From positions 3,142,501-3,206,500 of the forward strand of contig JAQQWL010000006.1 of the NCBI GenBank assembly GCA_038363925.1: DNA of 64,000 nt. Reading direction: 5' to 3'. Position 1 is the stretch's first letter; each line of letters opens with the position of its first letter. A model generated the notes under the pieces. It searched no databases. It saw only the letters and a list, made by a program, of their open reading frames with translations, and was not told the origin of the DNA. The DNA comes from Apiospora phragmitis (Eukaryota; Ascomycota; Sordariomycetes; Amphisphaeriales; Apiosporaceae). The position numbers were made by a program, and so were the translations under genes. Positions 47,377 through 60,200 of this stretch are shown piece after piece.

Positions 47377-49037
47377 ATGGTCAAACGAAAGAGATACGAG
47401 CCTAAGCTGGATGCGCAACTTCAGGATCTCGAAGTCAAGCTTTTCCGCGCTTTGAAGACTGCCAAAGGTTTCGAGCGACAACGCCTGGCCAAGAGAGTTC
47501 GCGAAGCCAACCTGGACAAGGTCGAGCGATTGGAGAGGGAGGTGGCTGTCTTGAAGGTGCGCTTTCAATTCCTCTTGGACCTTACTTACGCTTCATCCTG
47601 CTAATGTGGATAACAAAAACAGAGTCTGGACCTTCACCAAGCCGCCCATGCCATCCTGTGCTCCCATATACTCAAGATCAAGGGCGTCGCCGAGTCCCCC
47701 AACCTGCCCGAGACTATCAAGCCCGTGCCGAAACCCAACGTGACCGAGGAGGAACGCAGCGCCCTACACAATGTCACCAGCGGGCTCTGCAACCGGAAGC
47801 AGGTCAAGGACGTGTTGGACGAGGCCGTCAAGGCCACCTGCCTAGCCCTGCGTTTAGATCTGCCGGGCAAAGGAGCCAAGGCCGGCAAGGGCAAGGCCGG
47901 GCGAGAAGAACCGGAAGAACAGGCCGACGACAGGAACGAGAAGTCGGCGCGCAAAGCCAAGACCGCTGTCGATGGCACGAAGCCCAAATCCCAGAAGAAA
48001 CCTGCCGAGTCCGACGACGAGGAGAGCGAGGACGAATGGGAGGGCGTTTCTGGTGATGAGGGGCACGCTTCCGACGGCGAAGAGGAGGAAGAGAAGGCTC
48101 TTTCGCGCTACGAGGCCCTGGTGGGTGTGTCGAGTGATTCAGAAGGAGGCGACCTGGATGGCGACGAGAACGATGTGCAAAACAGTCGTACTGCTGCCAT
48201 TAAGAAAGGTTCGCAGGCCGAAGTTCGAGGTCCGTCCGACTACTTCTCTGGAGGAGAATCCGATGCAGATGATGACGATGCTGCCGTAGACCTGGACGAA
48301 GATGAAGAAGATGAGGAGGAAGAAGAAGATGAGGAGGAGGAAGAAGAAGAAGCAGATGATGAAAGTGATGCCTCGAGCGAAGCAGTATCGCCACCGCCGA
48401 AGAAGGCGCGCGCATCGAAGGCCGCCGCTTCAAAGAACGGGGACTCTACCTTCTTGCCTTCGTTAATGGGTGGCTACATCTCCGGCAGCGAAAGCGATGC
48501 GTCTGATGTGGACGTTGCCCCTGCGCGCAACAACCGCCGGGGCCAGCGCGCCCGCCAAGCCATTTGGGAGAAGAAGTTCAAGCAGGAAGCCAAGCACCTC
48601 AACAAGCCCAAGGACTCGCGAGACGACGGCTGGGATCCCAAGAGGGGCGCCGTCGGTAACGAGCACGGCGCGCCTTGGAAGCAGGGCATCAAATCCGCGT
48701 TTGAGAAACGGGCGAAGCCGACAGAACCAGCTCCCGAGGGCGTACATCCCGATCGGCATCGCAATTTCGATGACTCCTCGGCCGCCCGCCCAAGCCTAAC
48801 CGCCGCGCTCTTAGGGACGCGGCTCAATCCAGACTTCCGCACCGCAGCTTTGGGGACTCGACCCCCAAGCCTCGTTTCGAACCGGCCGTCGAAGCTGCTC
48901 CCAAGCCTCCGCCGAAACCGGCGAAGCCAAAGCGAGACGATACTGGTCCTCTGCATGCCTCTTGGGAAAAGGCCAAGGCTGCGAAGGAGAAGATGGCGAA
49001 TGCGAAGTTCGAGGGCAAGAAGATTACTTTCGACTAG
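47377..49037 (+). CDS. BUD22-family ribosome biogenesis protein (one apparent frameshift)
   Basis: Exon 1 is 47377-47556; after a 66-base intron (47557-47622) exon 2 runs to the TAG at 49035-49037. The N-terminus is a helical, basic stretch; SLDLHQAAHAIL opens the BUD22 domain. Long acidic tracts (about 48000-48120 and 48260-48370) alternate with Lys/Arg-rich parts, as in nucleolar factors needed for 18S rRNA maturation. The conserved C-terminus (LHASWEKAKAAKEK..KFEGKKITFD) is present, but only in another frame: the coding frame shifts at the short C run 48789-48791. Since this end is the most conserved part of the family, a consensus error is a serious possibility. Confidence 0.85.
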
Positions 49038-49550
49038 ATACCACGTTTTAGCGATCAACACATTAAACCCATTTCAAGTCAATAGAACGTGAATGTGAGT
49101 ATTAAGGCTATCTGAAGTAAGAAACCATTTCCATGAATGAAGTCGTCGATTCCATTTCCTCCGCTTGGTACCCTCTGGCAACCATCCTGTAATTCCTTCG
49201 CAAATTAGAACCACCCCTTGCTCATGGGCGACCGCCGTCTCAAAATCGAGAGGTAGGGACTATCCGGCTTTCCAAATCCGGTATGTCGTGGTTAGTGTGT
49301 GTTCGCAAAATCGAATCGCAATGGGCATCATTCGGTGAAGTAGAATGAAGGGGTATCTCATGATAATGCAGAGGATCCAGTAAACTGCTACTCCAAGTTG
49401 AGTAGCGATAACTGGTTCCATATCGAGAAATGTGTGCCATTCGCCCACCAATGGTGGAGGCTGATAGGATGGTACAGAGAATACAGATAAGTGAAAGATC
49501 GGAAAGACATCGCAAGTGGTATGAGTAATGATGCTGTTGATGAGAAAAAG
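49038..49550. other. Convergent intergenic region
   Basis: This lies between BUD22 (plus) and the F-box-like gene (minus). No gene seen. Confidence 0.6.
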
Positions 49551-52500
49551 CTAATCCTCAATGGATATCGGGGTATCTGGCGTGGTTCCAGCTTCGGAAG
49601 CTGAAGCTCCAGATTCGGACGGCGTCTCGGTGCGCAGGCGCTTCGGGCTGCGCTGATTTTCGCTTCCAGCGTATGGGCTGAAGCACCGGCGCTTGAAGAT
49701 CGAAGAAGCAACCGATGGGGAAGGGCCACCTCTCCAGCTGCTGCTGACGCTCTCAACGTCTGAATAATCGAGGGTACGCGTACGGTCGGTCTCCTGCGAT
49801 GGCTTATTGTTGTTATCGTCCTCGTCGATCTCCATGGGCACATTGAGGCTTGAGCCGGCAAGGGGGGCAGCAGCTCTGCTCGGACTGGGTCCAGGCCTCG
49901 AAGGTCCAGGGCCGGGGCCGCTGCTCTCGTCCTTGATCTCGGTAGATCCGCCGTCGCTCTCGTCTACCGCAGCAGCGAGTCTGCTCGGGCCAGCATTGTC
50001 GTCGCTGGTAAGGTCGATGATCTTGTGCTTCTCCTCGTCGGTGTCCGTCTTGAAGTACGTAGACGCGCGGTCCGAGCGGACGAACAACGAGGATCGGTCG
50101 TCGTCCTGGGGCACAAACATCGAGGATGACTCGCTGCCGCCATCGCCCTTCTCGCTATCGGCTGCGTCGTTCTCATCTTCGCCGTCCTCATCTTCGTTGA
50201 TCTCATCTTCGCCGTTCTCGTCATTGTCGCTATTATTGTCCTCGCTGCCAGATGCGTTATCTTGGTCCACATCAATGACACCCAGGTCGCCTGCATCGTC
50301 ACCCGCATCAGCTGTGGACGAGGATACGGTGCTGGCACGTCTGCGGGAGCTCTGGCCAGCGCTGACATAATTTGCAGCCGTCGAGTAGTCAGATGTTATA
50401 CCAGTAACTTGAGTATTGTGGGGACGGGAGCTGTCGTCCGAATCACCACTACTGTCAGTAGTAGTCGAGACATTGTCCGAATCATCTTCAGCGTCTTCGT
50501 CGACGCTTTCCGAGTCGTCACGTAGGTCTACCTGGTCAATGCCATCGTTGATATCGTCGATAGCGCTATCATTCTCCGGGCCTCCAAGATCGGCGACGTC
50601 CTCACCATTATTGGGATCGAGGTTCCCATCATCCATTTCGACGTCAACGCCGCTGTCGTTGTCACCTCCACCATTAACAGATGGGGTAGAGCGTGCCTCG
50701 CTGCTCATGACGCTGATGGTGTCGCCATCATCATCATCGCCAACGATATCTCCTATGGGATCATTATCGGCATACCATCTTCTAACGATCTGCTTGTCAT
50801 CTTCAGTTGGCACAAAGTTTCCAAGTCCTCCGATCGGCGAGAGGTTTTCTAGCTCGGATGCGAATGCGTAGTCTGGTTCCTTACGGCGGGTGACGACAGA
50901 ATTGATGTCGTCGACCGCACTCCAGTCGCGAATATTCTGGCGAACAGTCTTGCCTTGGGCCTCGCGTATTCTTACATAGGTCATTTCTCGTAGCTGGTAG
51001 ATGAAATCAAGGCCATGCATGGTTCTAATACTGCGGTACTGTCGGTGGTTAGGCTGAATTCGCGTGTTTTCCATCAGCACTTTGAATGAGTCCTTCAGGT
51101 CAAGCCCAGATCCATCGTAGGGAACGCCGCTGTTTTCGTTCTCGCCTTGTATCTCATACTTTCTGCGGGTTCGTCGTTCGTCTAGTTCTTGGACGTGAAT
51201 CACCAGTGTCTTGAGACGCCGGGTATCGCAGAAAAACTGGAGAGGTATGGTTCGTTGGTTCACAAGGGATGGGTGACGAGGCATAATAGCTCCGTGCCAG
51301 AACAACTCCACGTTCACGATTCGCTCCAAACGAGAGCCGATGCCTTTCATGAATCGGCCCAACTCTCCTAGAGGAGAATGCGAAGGTGTTTAGTCCATAG
51401 AACGCATGTACGCCAATGTACAGCCATCTCTTGCAGACCATCAGCATACGAAGAACCTTATTGGGCCGGTGAGCTAGGGTAACGGAACACTGCCGATCAC
51501 CGCCCAGAAGAAGCGATGCAGTGGTTTGCCAACCAGTGGGGGATTACCGGGGTCCAAGCGGGAAAGGCAGTGAACAAGGTCCGTTTTGACAAAAAGATAC
51601 CGGAAGATGTGCTCTTGAATATCGCGATCGAGCCCATTGAAATTGAAGGGTCGGCGTGGCATCACATCTTGGCCAGCGGGTGGCGCTGGGGAGTCTTGCC
51701 GGACGAATAGCTCGGACTCGTTATCGCTACCACCACCATCGTTGGCTCCTTCGCCATCAACGGGCATATTATCGTTGTCATTGTCGTTATCGTGGCCATC
51801 CCCACCACCGTCGAGGCTGTATGCGGCTCTCATCTGCCTTTCTCCGAGCCTTCGAGCAGAAAGGGTGAGCTGCGGATGGACGTTGGTGGTGACCTGTGAC
51901 ATATTAAGCTGCTGGCAAGCTGCCTTGTAGACCACAGCGTAAGGATCTCTTTCCCGCCATAGCCGGGTCCACGACGTGGGAGGAGGACGAATTCCACGAT
52001 TGCGATCTCGTAGTTCTTGTATTTCTCTTTGGAGCTGTATAATACTGTTCTCGAAAGCCGCAATCGATCCGTCCTTCTCTCTGATACGATGTCGCAAATC
52101 GTTTATCGTTCTTCTCAAATGTGCAATACGTCTATTACCTCTTTCCTTGATATCTCTGATTTCGTCCTCCTTTCGCCGGTACTCGACGATGAGTTTCTCG
52201 TGGGACCACAGAGTAATGTCGTCTCCATTATTGGGACCATCCTCGGAAAAGTAGGCCTCATCATCATCATCATCTTCTTCTTCGATGATAGCCGGCGTGA
52301 CAGATTCGTCGCCGTCATTGTCGTCGTCCTCGTCTCCAGAATGATTGCATGAGCCGTACCCAGAGTCGCTCCTAGGGTTGCTGGTTCCGTTACCCGAATC
52401 ATCACCATCATCGTCTGGCGGGCCGCCTGGGGCCTGGGGCAGTCTGCTGGGGCCTCCGCCGCTGCCCCCGACACTACGTCCAGAGTTGCTGCTTCCGTTA

Positions 52501-52727
52501 TCCGAGCCATCGCCACCATCGTCTGGTGAACCACCTGCGGCCTGAGCTGGTCTGCTGGGGCCTTCACCGTTGTCTCTGAGGCTGCTTACAGTCTCTGCGG
52601 CAGTCGATTCATTGCTGTCATCAAGGGGTGGGTCCCATTTACTCTTGTTCACGACTTCGATTGAGCCGTTATCACTCTCGTTGTCCGAGCCCTCATCGCT
52701 CGAATTGCTGGAGAGATCCATGGTCAT
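49551..52727 (-). CDS. F-box-like protein with acidic disordered regions (apparent frameshifts)
   Basis: The N-terminal 170 residues are low-complexity Ser/Gly/Asp-rich. A coiled coil follows (about residues 185-245), then an F-box-like start (FNGLDRDIQEHIFRYLF, about residue 360). The downstream body resembles uncharacterised fungal proteins with a 'LELFWHG..RRLKTL' type core (here NVELFWHGAIMP at 51290), and the last 400 residues are a long acidic Ser/Asp/Glu region ending in IED. The frame moves by one near 51485 and back near 51365, so a segment of about 40 residues (RPNKVLRMLMVCKRW) lies in another frame. These could be compensating indels or sequence errors. An SCF substrate-adaptor role is inferred only from the F-box. 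Confidence 0.6.
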
Positions 52728-54451
52728 GTCTGAAAGTTGAACGGATGAAAATCAGAAATCTGGTGCGATGAATCAGAAATGGAAGCCCACTTCAAAAATG
52801 AGTCAGGTTTGAGAAGGGTCTGATATGGCCTGTTATCTGTCTGGTCAGGAACAAGGAAGTATGTGTGCCTCCAAAAAGGAACACAAAATCAAGAGTTGTG
52901 TGATGATAAATAAGAGGCCACAGAGTAGCTTCTATGGGTAATGGCAGTTATCACTTGACCACACTGGAAGTGAAGAATATAAGTGAGAGGAATAATGTTG
53001 ATGACTTTGGAGATGATGTTTATGTTCCAGTGTTGAATACCTTACCTTGTACATACCTTGGTGCTGATGAGAACCTTTGGAACAGAAGTTGCGATTATGT
53101 GGCATGCGAGGAAAGGTTGGAGAAGGTATGTTGTCTTATACGAAGTTGGGAAGTAGGTAAGGTGTTGCTTTATGGAGGCAGTGGCCAGATCGTTTGACAT
53201 GTTGAGGGCGAGAGAGAACGAGAAATTGCTAGGAGACAACTAGCACGAGTGATACATGTACTTACCTCCTTTGAAATCTTCAGAACGTTGAATGCTTGAT
53301 CCCAGGATTATTAGCTTGAGGGTGTTCACAGAAGGCGGCTTGCAAGAAAAAGGCCGTTGGGGTTGCGTATACGGGCCAGTGGGCTTGCGTATAAGAGGGA
53401 CGATGAGAGAGCTCAACTACCCGAGAAACAAATCCCAGCAGACGAATGATCACAGTGTGTGAGGCTGAACTGGTTTGCATTGATGATCTTAGAACGGGAA
53501 TTTGACGGCACTCGAGTGATGGACATTTAAAGGTGGGTGGTGATGAGAAGAGGGAATCGATAGTAGAGACAGTGAATACATGAGACGGAAGGCACTTACC
53601 AGAAGCCGGACAAATTTGGCGGGGAACATGGACTTGATTCAATTAGAAGCGGAGAGTGAGTGTATTCACTCCAGGCATGCGGACTTGAGGTGACCAACTG
53701 ACAACCTTGGGTGAAAAAGAACTAGGGGTTCTGGTCGTGTGTTCTCGGATCAGTTTGGAGAGGTGGTCCAACTAGTTGATATTCTCTTATGAGACAAAGA
53801 CTTCCTCATTTCAAAAAGGTGTAGCTGCGAAGTGAAGGAATTGAATGGTAATTAACGGTTGGTGTTTCAAAGCTCCTTCCTGACGATAATGGGAAAGAAG
53901 CCCTGTGTTGGTGAAGTGCTGTCGATGGTACGTTCCCGGTTGTTTGTGACGAAGCCCGACTTCTATCACAATGATGAGATGTCAGGTGCGTGTGAAATGG
54001 AAAGTTAAGGCAGTAATGTTTGACTTCCTGGAACGGCGAGCTTTCAAAATACTGCTGTCGTCAGGGAGAAGGTAGGTAACTTGAGCTTCTTCTGGTTGCG
54101 GGCGTTGGGGACCGCTATCCAGATGGATGAAGCCAAAGAAAGAGACAGCATTGATAACCTGCTCGTCACATGGAGGACTATTGAGTAAAAATTGGGAGAA
54201 GAGACAACCAGGAAGAGGGCGGATTGGCATTGAATGGAGTGACGTTGAACAAAGGAGCAGTGTGAGTCTGGGAGAAAGGGGGGATAACAAGTGTATTGGT
54301 TTCCTGCATCTACCAAGAAGGCACCACAGGGTCGCTCAAGATGTGCCTGTATGTTTTGTTATGTCCTGTATCTGGCAACCAAGAAATTACAAACCTCAAA
54401 TCTAACAACTGAAGACATCTATCTTATTGGGTATCAAGGGTAAGCGACCAA
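52728..54451. other. Intergenic region, no convincing gene
   Basis: Five overlapping short frames (52934-53197 plus, 53280-53642 minus, 53982-54290 minus and others) carry no recognisable domain. It is possibly a long 5' leader with introns for the F-box-like gene, or non-coding. Composition is normal. Confidence 0.45.
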
Positions 54452-55701
54452 CTACTTAGACCCAACGCCCATCGATCTAAACCAATCCATAACGCCTGTA
54501 TAGACGACCAGGAGGATACCACCACCGGGACCTAGCCGCAGCACCTTGGGCGCGAAACCACGGTAGAGAGAACCGAATCCTTCCTCGCGCAGTACCATAA
54601 AGACGGATGGCCATGCCCACTGCAATAAACTGTGTAAGTGACTGATCTGTTACAGAAGCAGGAAGCTTTACTTACGTTGTACTTCGGCACTACGCCGGGA
54701 ATCTTCGGGCTGTTCTGAATACGGGATTTGACCACGTCCATCGGCGTGTTACTAATTACTGGTGAGCACTGACCTCAAATGCAAGAATAATTCGAGTGAG
54801 TGACTAGAGAAACTTACATGATAGTACCGACTGTACCACCAATAGAACCAGCAATAATGTCGTTGACGATTTGCGACTTCTTCGAGTTGGCCGAGGGCAA
54901 CAGTTGACGGACTTGGAAAATGCCTATGATAATGCGAGTTAGTCAGGTAGTTGGGACATAAGATAAACACACCAAAGGTGGACTTACAGCCAAAGTATCC
55001 GGCGTTCCAGAGAATGTGACGCCACAGAGTGGACTCTAGACCGTTGTAAAGGGCCATAGGACCCTCGTTTTTGATAATCTTCATCAGAGCATCTCCGGGG
55101 CCAGCATACTTGCCACCGGAGGCCTTGTCTTGAAGTCGGATCTTGACGAGCTCGAAAGGCACCACAACGAAAGCTTCAGTCGCACCAGCCGTGGCGCCGG
55201 TCAGAATGGACAGGCCTTGTGTCATCTTCTGGGCACCGAAGGCATTGCGATACACCTTGCCCCACGAATCGTTGGCAGCAAACTTGGTGGCTCTCTTGGG
55301 GGCCTCCATAAGAATGGGTGCCAGAATACCACTGCGCGGCTATTAGTATTCACTCCACCAATACCATTTTCGGGACGGCTAACCGGTAGAGACGGCCGGG
55401 GCCTTCGGTTCGGACGATGTTCTGGAAGGTCTGGACCATGCCAATGCTCTCGGTCGCAAGCTGTTGTCTACTCCGAAGTAATGGTCAGCTTAGGGTCGAG
55501 AGTGCACGTTATGCAACAGCATTCGCAGCACTAACCGTGTCTTGACAACATCTGTGGGGTACATGACCAGGATCTCCGACACACCAGCAATTGCGCCTAT
55601 GCGAAAGGTCAGCAGGAGTAAGTAGAGAGGCAGAGTTAGCACCGGTACTGACCAGCGGCGAACTGGTAAACGAAGGGGAGGGGCTTGTCCTGGGGCGACA
55701 T
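54452..55701 (-). CDS. Mitochondrial 2-oxodicarboxylate carrier
   Basis: Seven exons (55653-55701, 55536-55596, 55384-55467, 54988-55331, 54818-54923, 54676-54751, 54452-54619) give a clean 295-residue protein with all phases consistent. There are three tandem mitochondrial-carrier repeats, each with a P-x-[DE]-x-x-[KR] signature: YPTDVVKTR, VPFELVKIR and TPMDVVKSR. The closest known family is yeast Odc1/Odc2, which exchange 2-oxoadipate and 2-oxoglutarate across the inner membrane for lysine and glutamate metabolism. Support comes from the N-terminus (KPLPFVYQFAAGAIAGVSE), the LYNGLESTLWRH segment and the length. Other carriers of the citrate/oxodicarboxylate group remain possible. Confidence 0.9.
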
Positions 55702-57297
55702 CTTGACAGCGGGGTATTGGGATTTCGATGAGTAGTTGTCGCCGGACACCAGTGGTGGAAGTTGAAGTCAGACTTTCCAGGAGCCCACAGTGTTTACTAG
55801 ACGTCGAGTGCAGGGCAATTGGTGGTGCGACAGGAGAAACAAGCGACTTGTGTGTAATGAGGCACGCGACAAGGAAATTGAAATAATTCTTGAGCCGAGC
55901 GCTTAATCCCGCGGCGTTGCATGCGATAACGGCTATGGTGGGTCAGCCGCCTGTCATAAAATAAAGTAACCCCGGACTCTCTCGGCTTGCAACGCCTGTA
56001 CGAAACAGACGTCAGGTTGTATCATCCATCTTCCACTGCCCCGGTCAGCATCTTCGCTCATATCTTGTTCCTGGACAAGTCCAAAGTCAATGTGCCACAC
56101 AGATGTAGATAGGGACTCTATAGTTTTATAGTCTATGGTTCCTCCTGATTGATTTACTTACTGCACTTCAATGAAAAGCCCTTACTCGAACCATAGCCAG
56201 ATAGACAAATCCCAACAAATAACATGTCTCTCGCTGAAACGTATGCATGTAACCGTTCTCACGCATATGCGCTTTTGTATATAGAGCATTCCTGGCTGCA
56301 GGTATGCCTTTCCTCCGACTAGTAATGTATGCAATGATTCCTTCTGTCAGTTAATGGTCTGGTGCATTCATGCTCACCGGTCTAGCGATGCGAACTGGCG
56401 CGAACTGCATCGCGGGGCATCTAGGCATGCATGCTATAGCTCCACTGCTCTAGTCCCTATCTGCAGGAGCGACGAATATATATATTGAAAGCCCATATCC
56501 TCTTCTTGATCTACATGGATGATGTCGAAAAGCCCAAAGGCCTGTCGCTGTTCTGCAATTTGGTATGCAATACCCTAGACGTGCGATTTCAACAATTGAT
56601 CGGCTGATAGGGCTGTAGATTGCGCTCGGAAGCTTCTAGGATGTAGCTCGGGGCATGGGATCATAAGCTGTCCTTACCCTGAGGATCCCCCATGAGTCTA
56701 CGTTAGCGCTTCCGATTGGTCGGGCGCGACAGTGTCGCGAGCGCACAAGGTTCCATTACATGACACACATCATCATCTCGAGAGTCGACAAAGTTGCCCT
56801 CCTGAACTACCCCGCCACCACAGCATCTCCTGCGATAGATATACTTGTAAGTGCCCCCCTGGCTTCTATGCTTGTACAATCTCATCTTCCAGGAATAGGG
56901 ACGATTTGTTGAAGAGTGATTTATTTACTGTGTGTGTGTGTGTGCTAGCTAAGTGGCGACTGGACTGAAGTTCACCCTGATCTGTACTCTGTACCTATCC
57001 CGATAAGCCAAACCTTATCTCCCCTTGCCACTGCTTCGATACTGCACCAACTCCGAACTCGAGTCGCGAAACCCTAAGGTTAATCTCCTATCGACTACCC
57101 CATCGACAGCCATACCGACCGTTGCGACGACAAATCAACAGACACCACAATCAGATAGAGAGAGCAATTCTCGAAGCTTGTCCTCCTTCTCCTCCGTCGC
57201 AGCAGCTTTAGAAAGCGCACCTTAAAAAGGCCGTGATCCTCGAGAATCACAGCGGGTGCCATTCGAGCTGCTTGGACCCCCAGCCGCCGTATACCAC
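55702..57297. other. Divergent promoter region (carrier / IBtk-like gene)
   Basis: No coding likeness over 1.6 kb. It contains a short GT microsatellite near 56930-56943. It probably holds the promoters and leaders of both genes. Confidence 0.55.
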
Positions 57298-60200
57298 ATG
57301 AGTCATCTACTTTGGAAGTACTACTGGGAAAACGATGTCGACAGATTCCGTCGGCTACTGGCTCCGGCCGGATACTCCCAGAATACGTATCCGTCCAAGA
57401 GTCCAGGCATTGTTGGAGTAGGAAGCCCCGGCGCATTCGGTACCTCTCCGCGACCGCTCGCCAAGTCGCGCAAAGTCTCCGGTCAAGCCTCCGCCGGCTT
57501 CTCCAAGGCCGACCTGAACAGTCGTGATCATGCCGGGCTGACTCTGCTTTTGCGCGCCGCCTCGTCGACCTCCGCGAATGCCATCCTCTTCGTCGAGGCC
57601 CTACTGGACCATCCCGCCATCGACTTATACGCCCAAGATTTCGAGAGTGGCTGGAACGCCCTCCACCGAGCACTGTACAATGGCAACATATCGATCGCAA
57701 GATTGTTACTCGACAAAGAACACAAAGACTTGCACGTGTCTATTGCTGGGAGCAATGCTGCGAAGGTCGGCCATCTGATCAAGACAAAAGATAACGAGGG
57801 CAATTCGCCGTTTGATGTCTACAATGCCACTATTGCGCTCCGCAGTCTAAGGATGGCCGAAGAAAAAGCGAAAGTGGATGATGATTCGGACAGCGAGGCA
57901 GGTTCGGACCTGGACGAGAATGGTCTGCATTCGACTAAACTACTGGGCCTCGGCGAAGAACTGTTCACATTTGGAAGCAACAAGAACCTCTCTTTGGGTC
58001 TTGGCGACCAAGATGATCGCCAATTTGCCGAGCGCGTCTACCTCCAGCGACCCGAGCATCTGGTTCAGTACTTCTATGATAAGCACCTTCAGCATCAGAA
58101 GAAGCAGAGGAGCCTGGTGGACTCATTCAGCTCCGACTTGTCTGAAGTTCCAGCGCTAATACAGAGTCGACCCCTTTACGTGCAGGATGCTGAGTTCTCC
58201 AAGTTGCACAGTGCTGTTCTTACAACAGACCCGATCTCTAACCTGTACGTATGTGGAGTAGGCCGCGGAGGGCGTCTCGGTTTAGGGGACGAGAACACGC
58301 GGTTTCACTTTACTCCTGTGCAAGGTCCGTTACTCGACAAGCAAGTCGTCTCAGTTGCTCTGGGGCAGAATCATACCTTGGCTATTACTACCGGTGGGGA
58401 GTTGTGGACTTGGGGCCTGAACACCTTTTCCCAGCTCGGCTATGTTCTCCCACCACCCCTAAAGGCAGACGAAGAGCCGATGAGCACATCACCTCGGCAA
58501 GTATTTGGCCCTCTCAAGAAAGAAGTGGTGCTAGGCATTGCTGCATCATCCATCCATTCCGTTGCCCATACTGGTTCCTCGCTATATTGCTGGGGAAAAA
58601 ATGTTGGGCAACTCGCGTTGATGGATGCTGACTCGAGATCTTTGGAAATCCAGCCAATTCCCCGAAAGGTGGCTGCATCGCTGCTCTCGTCGCACTCATC
58701 CATCGTGATGGTCTCGGCCATCGAAAAGGCGACAACTTGTTTATTCGAAGACCGTACTGTCTGCGTCTTCACGAATTACGGTTACAACATGATCAAGTTC
58801 CCCTTTTTCGATAGTTTGACAAACTCTACGCTACAACGATCTGGAAGACTCTCTTTGTCTTCCAGATACGATCCTGGCCGCAAGGAAATTCGTACCATCA
58901 CATCTGGTGGAGAGACAATCGCTGCATTAACGGGCAGCGGTGATCTATTCACCATGTCACTCAATTTGAAGAACGATGGATCGTCATTGGCTATCTCGAC
59001 GTCAACCACGAACCCAGCGCGCATCAAGGGTGCTGTTACTACGCCACAACTCATTTGGAGCTCCAAGAAGGATGGAGCTGCTTCTGTGAGTGTGGCAGAG
59101 AATGGATCGGTACTGATCTCAACTCAATCTGGAGCAGTATGGCGTCGCATCAAGAGAACCAAGGCAAAGGACACCAAGGCAGCTGGTCCTTCAGATGGGA
59201 AAAGGAAGGATTTCAAATTCCAGCGTGTCCCTTTTATCAGCGGGGTCGCGGCCGTGCGAAGTTCCCCCTTTGGCGCTTATGCGGCAGTCCGCAAAGACTG
59301 TGACGTGACTCGTGACCAGGTGGAGGTTGATGAGCAGAACCTTTGGGGTGATATGGCGCCGCTCTGCGCCTTAAGAGGCTTCAAGGCTGCTAATGGGACG
59401 AAACGTGAAAACAAAGACACCTGGAAGTTCCAGGATCCTGATGTCCTCAAAGGCCGAGTTGATGCGGTGGCTTACGAGGTGCTGACTTCCACTGATCTTG
59501 AAGAAGATATGCAATCACACATTCGGCAGTGGCGATACAGGAACGATAGTACTGGAGCAGTTGTTTGCACAAGCTCATGCCCTGAAATCCAGATTCCAGT
59601 ACATACCTGGATTATGTCTGCTCGAAGTCCCACATTGCGAATGGGACTGCAACGATTCCACGGGACAGGCGCTTTCGAAATACCTGAACTGCTCACTTGC
59701 AATACGGAGGACGGCACTATTGTCATCCAGTTTGCTGGTATCGACCTGATTACTCTATTGAATTTCGTTGTCTACTCCTATGCGGACCGGGTGATTCCGG
59801 CCTGGAACTTTACCCGCCAATCACCTCCACTTGCAAGCCGCTACCGACAGGTTCGCAACGAGCTCATGAAGGTCGCTACTAAACTCGGCATGCTTAAACT
59901 GGAGCAATCGGCAAGACTGCAGAGTTCTCCTTTACGGACAATGGATCAGGATTACCGCAAAGCTATCGAAGACCCAATATACTTCGAAGATGGAGATACT
60001 TTACTCGAGCTCGATGGGGACGAGATCCCAGTCCATAGCACTCTGCTATGCCAACGATGCCCGTGGTTCCAGGGTCTCTTCAATGGTCGATCTGGCGGGA
60101 TGTGGCTTGCAAACCGCATGAAGGGACAAGCCACATCTGACAGAGTTCCCATCGACATGAAGCACTTCGATCCGGAGTCATTCCATTACGTTCTCCAACA

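Noticed and set aside
49807..50871. Plus-strand Ser/Leu-rich frames
   Set aside because: Antisense reading of Asp/Ser/Glu-repeat coding sequence of the F-box-like gene.
52934..53642. Short frames upstream of the F-box-like gene
   Set aside because: No domains, no conserved starts; consistent with non-coding leader sequence.
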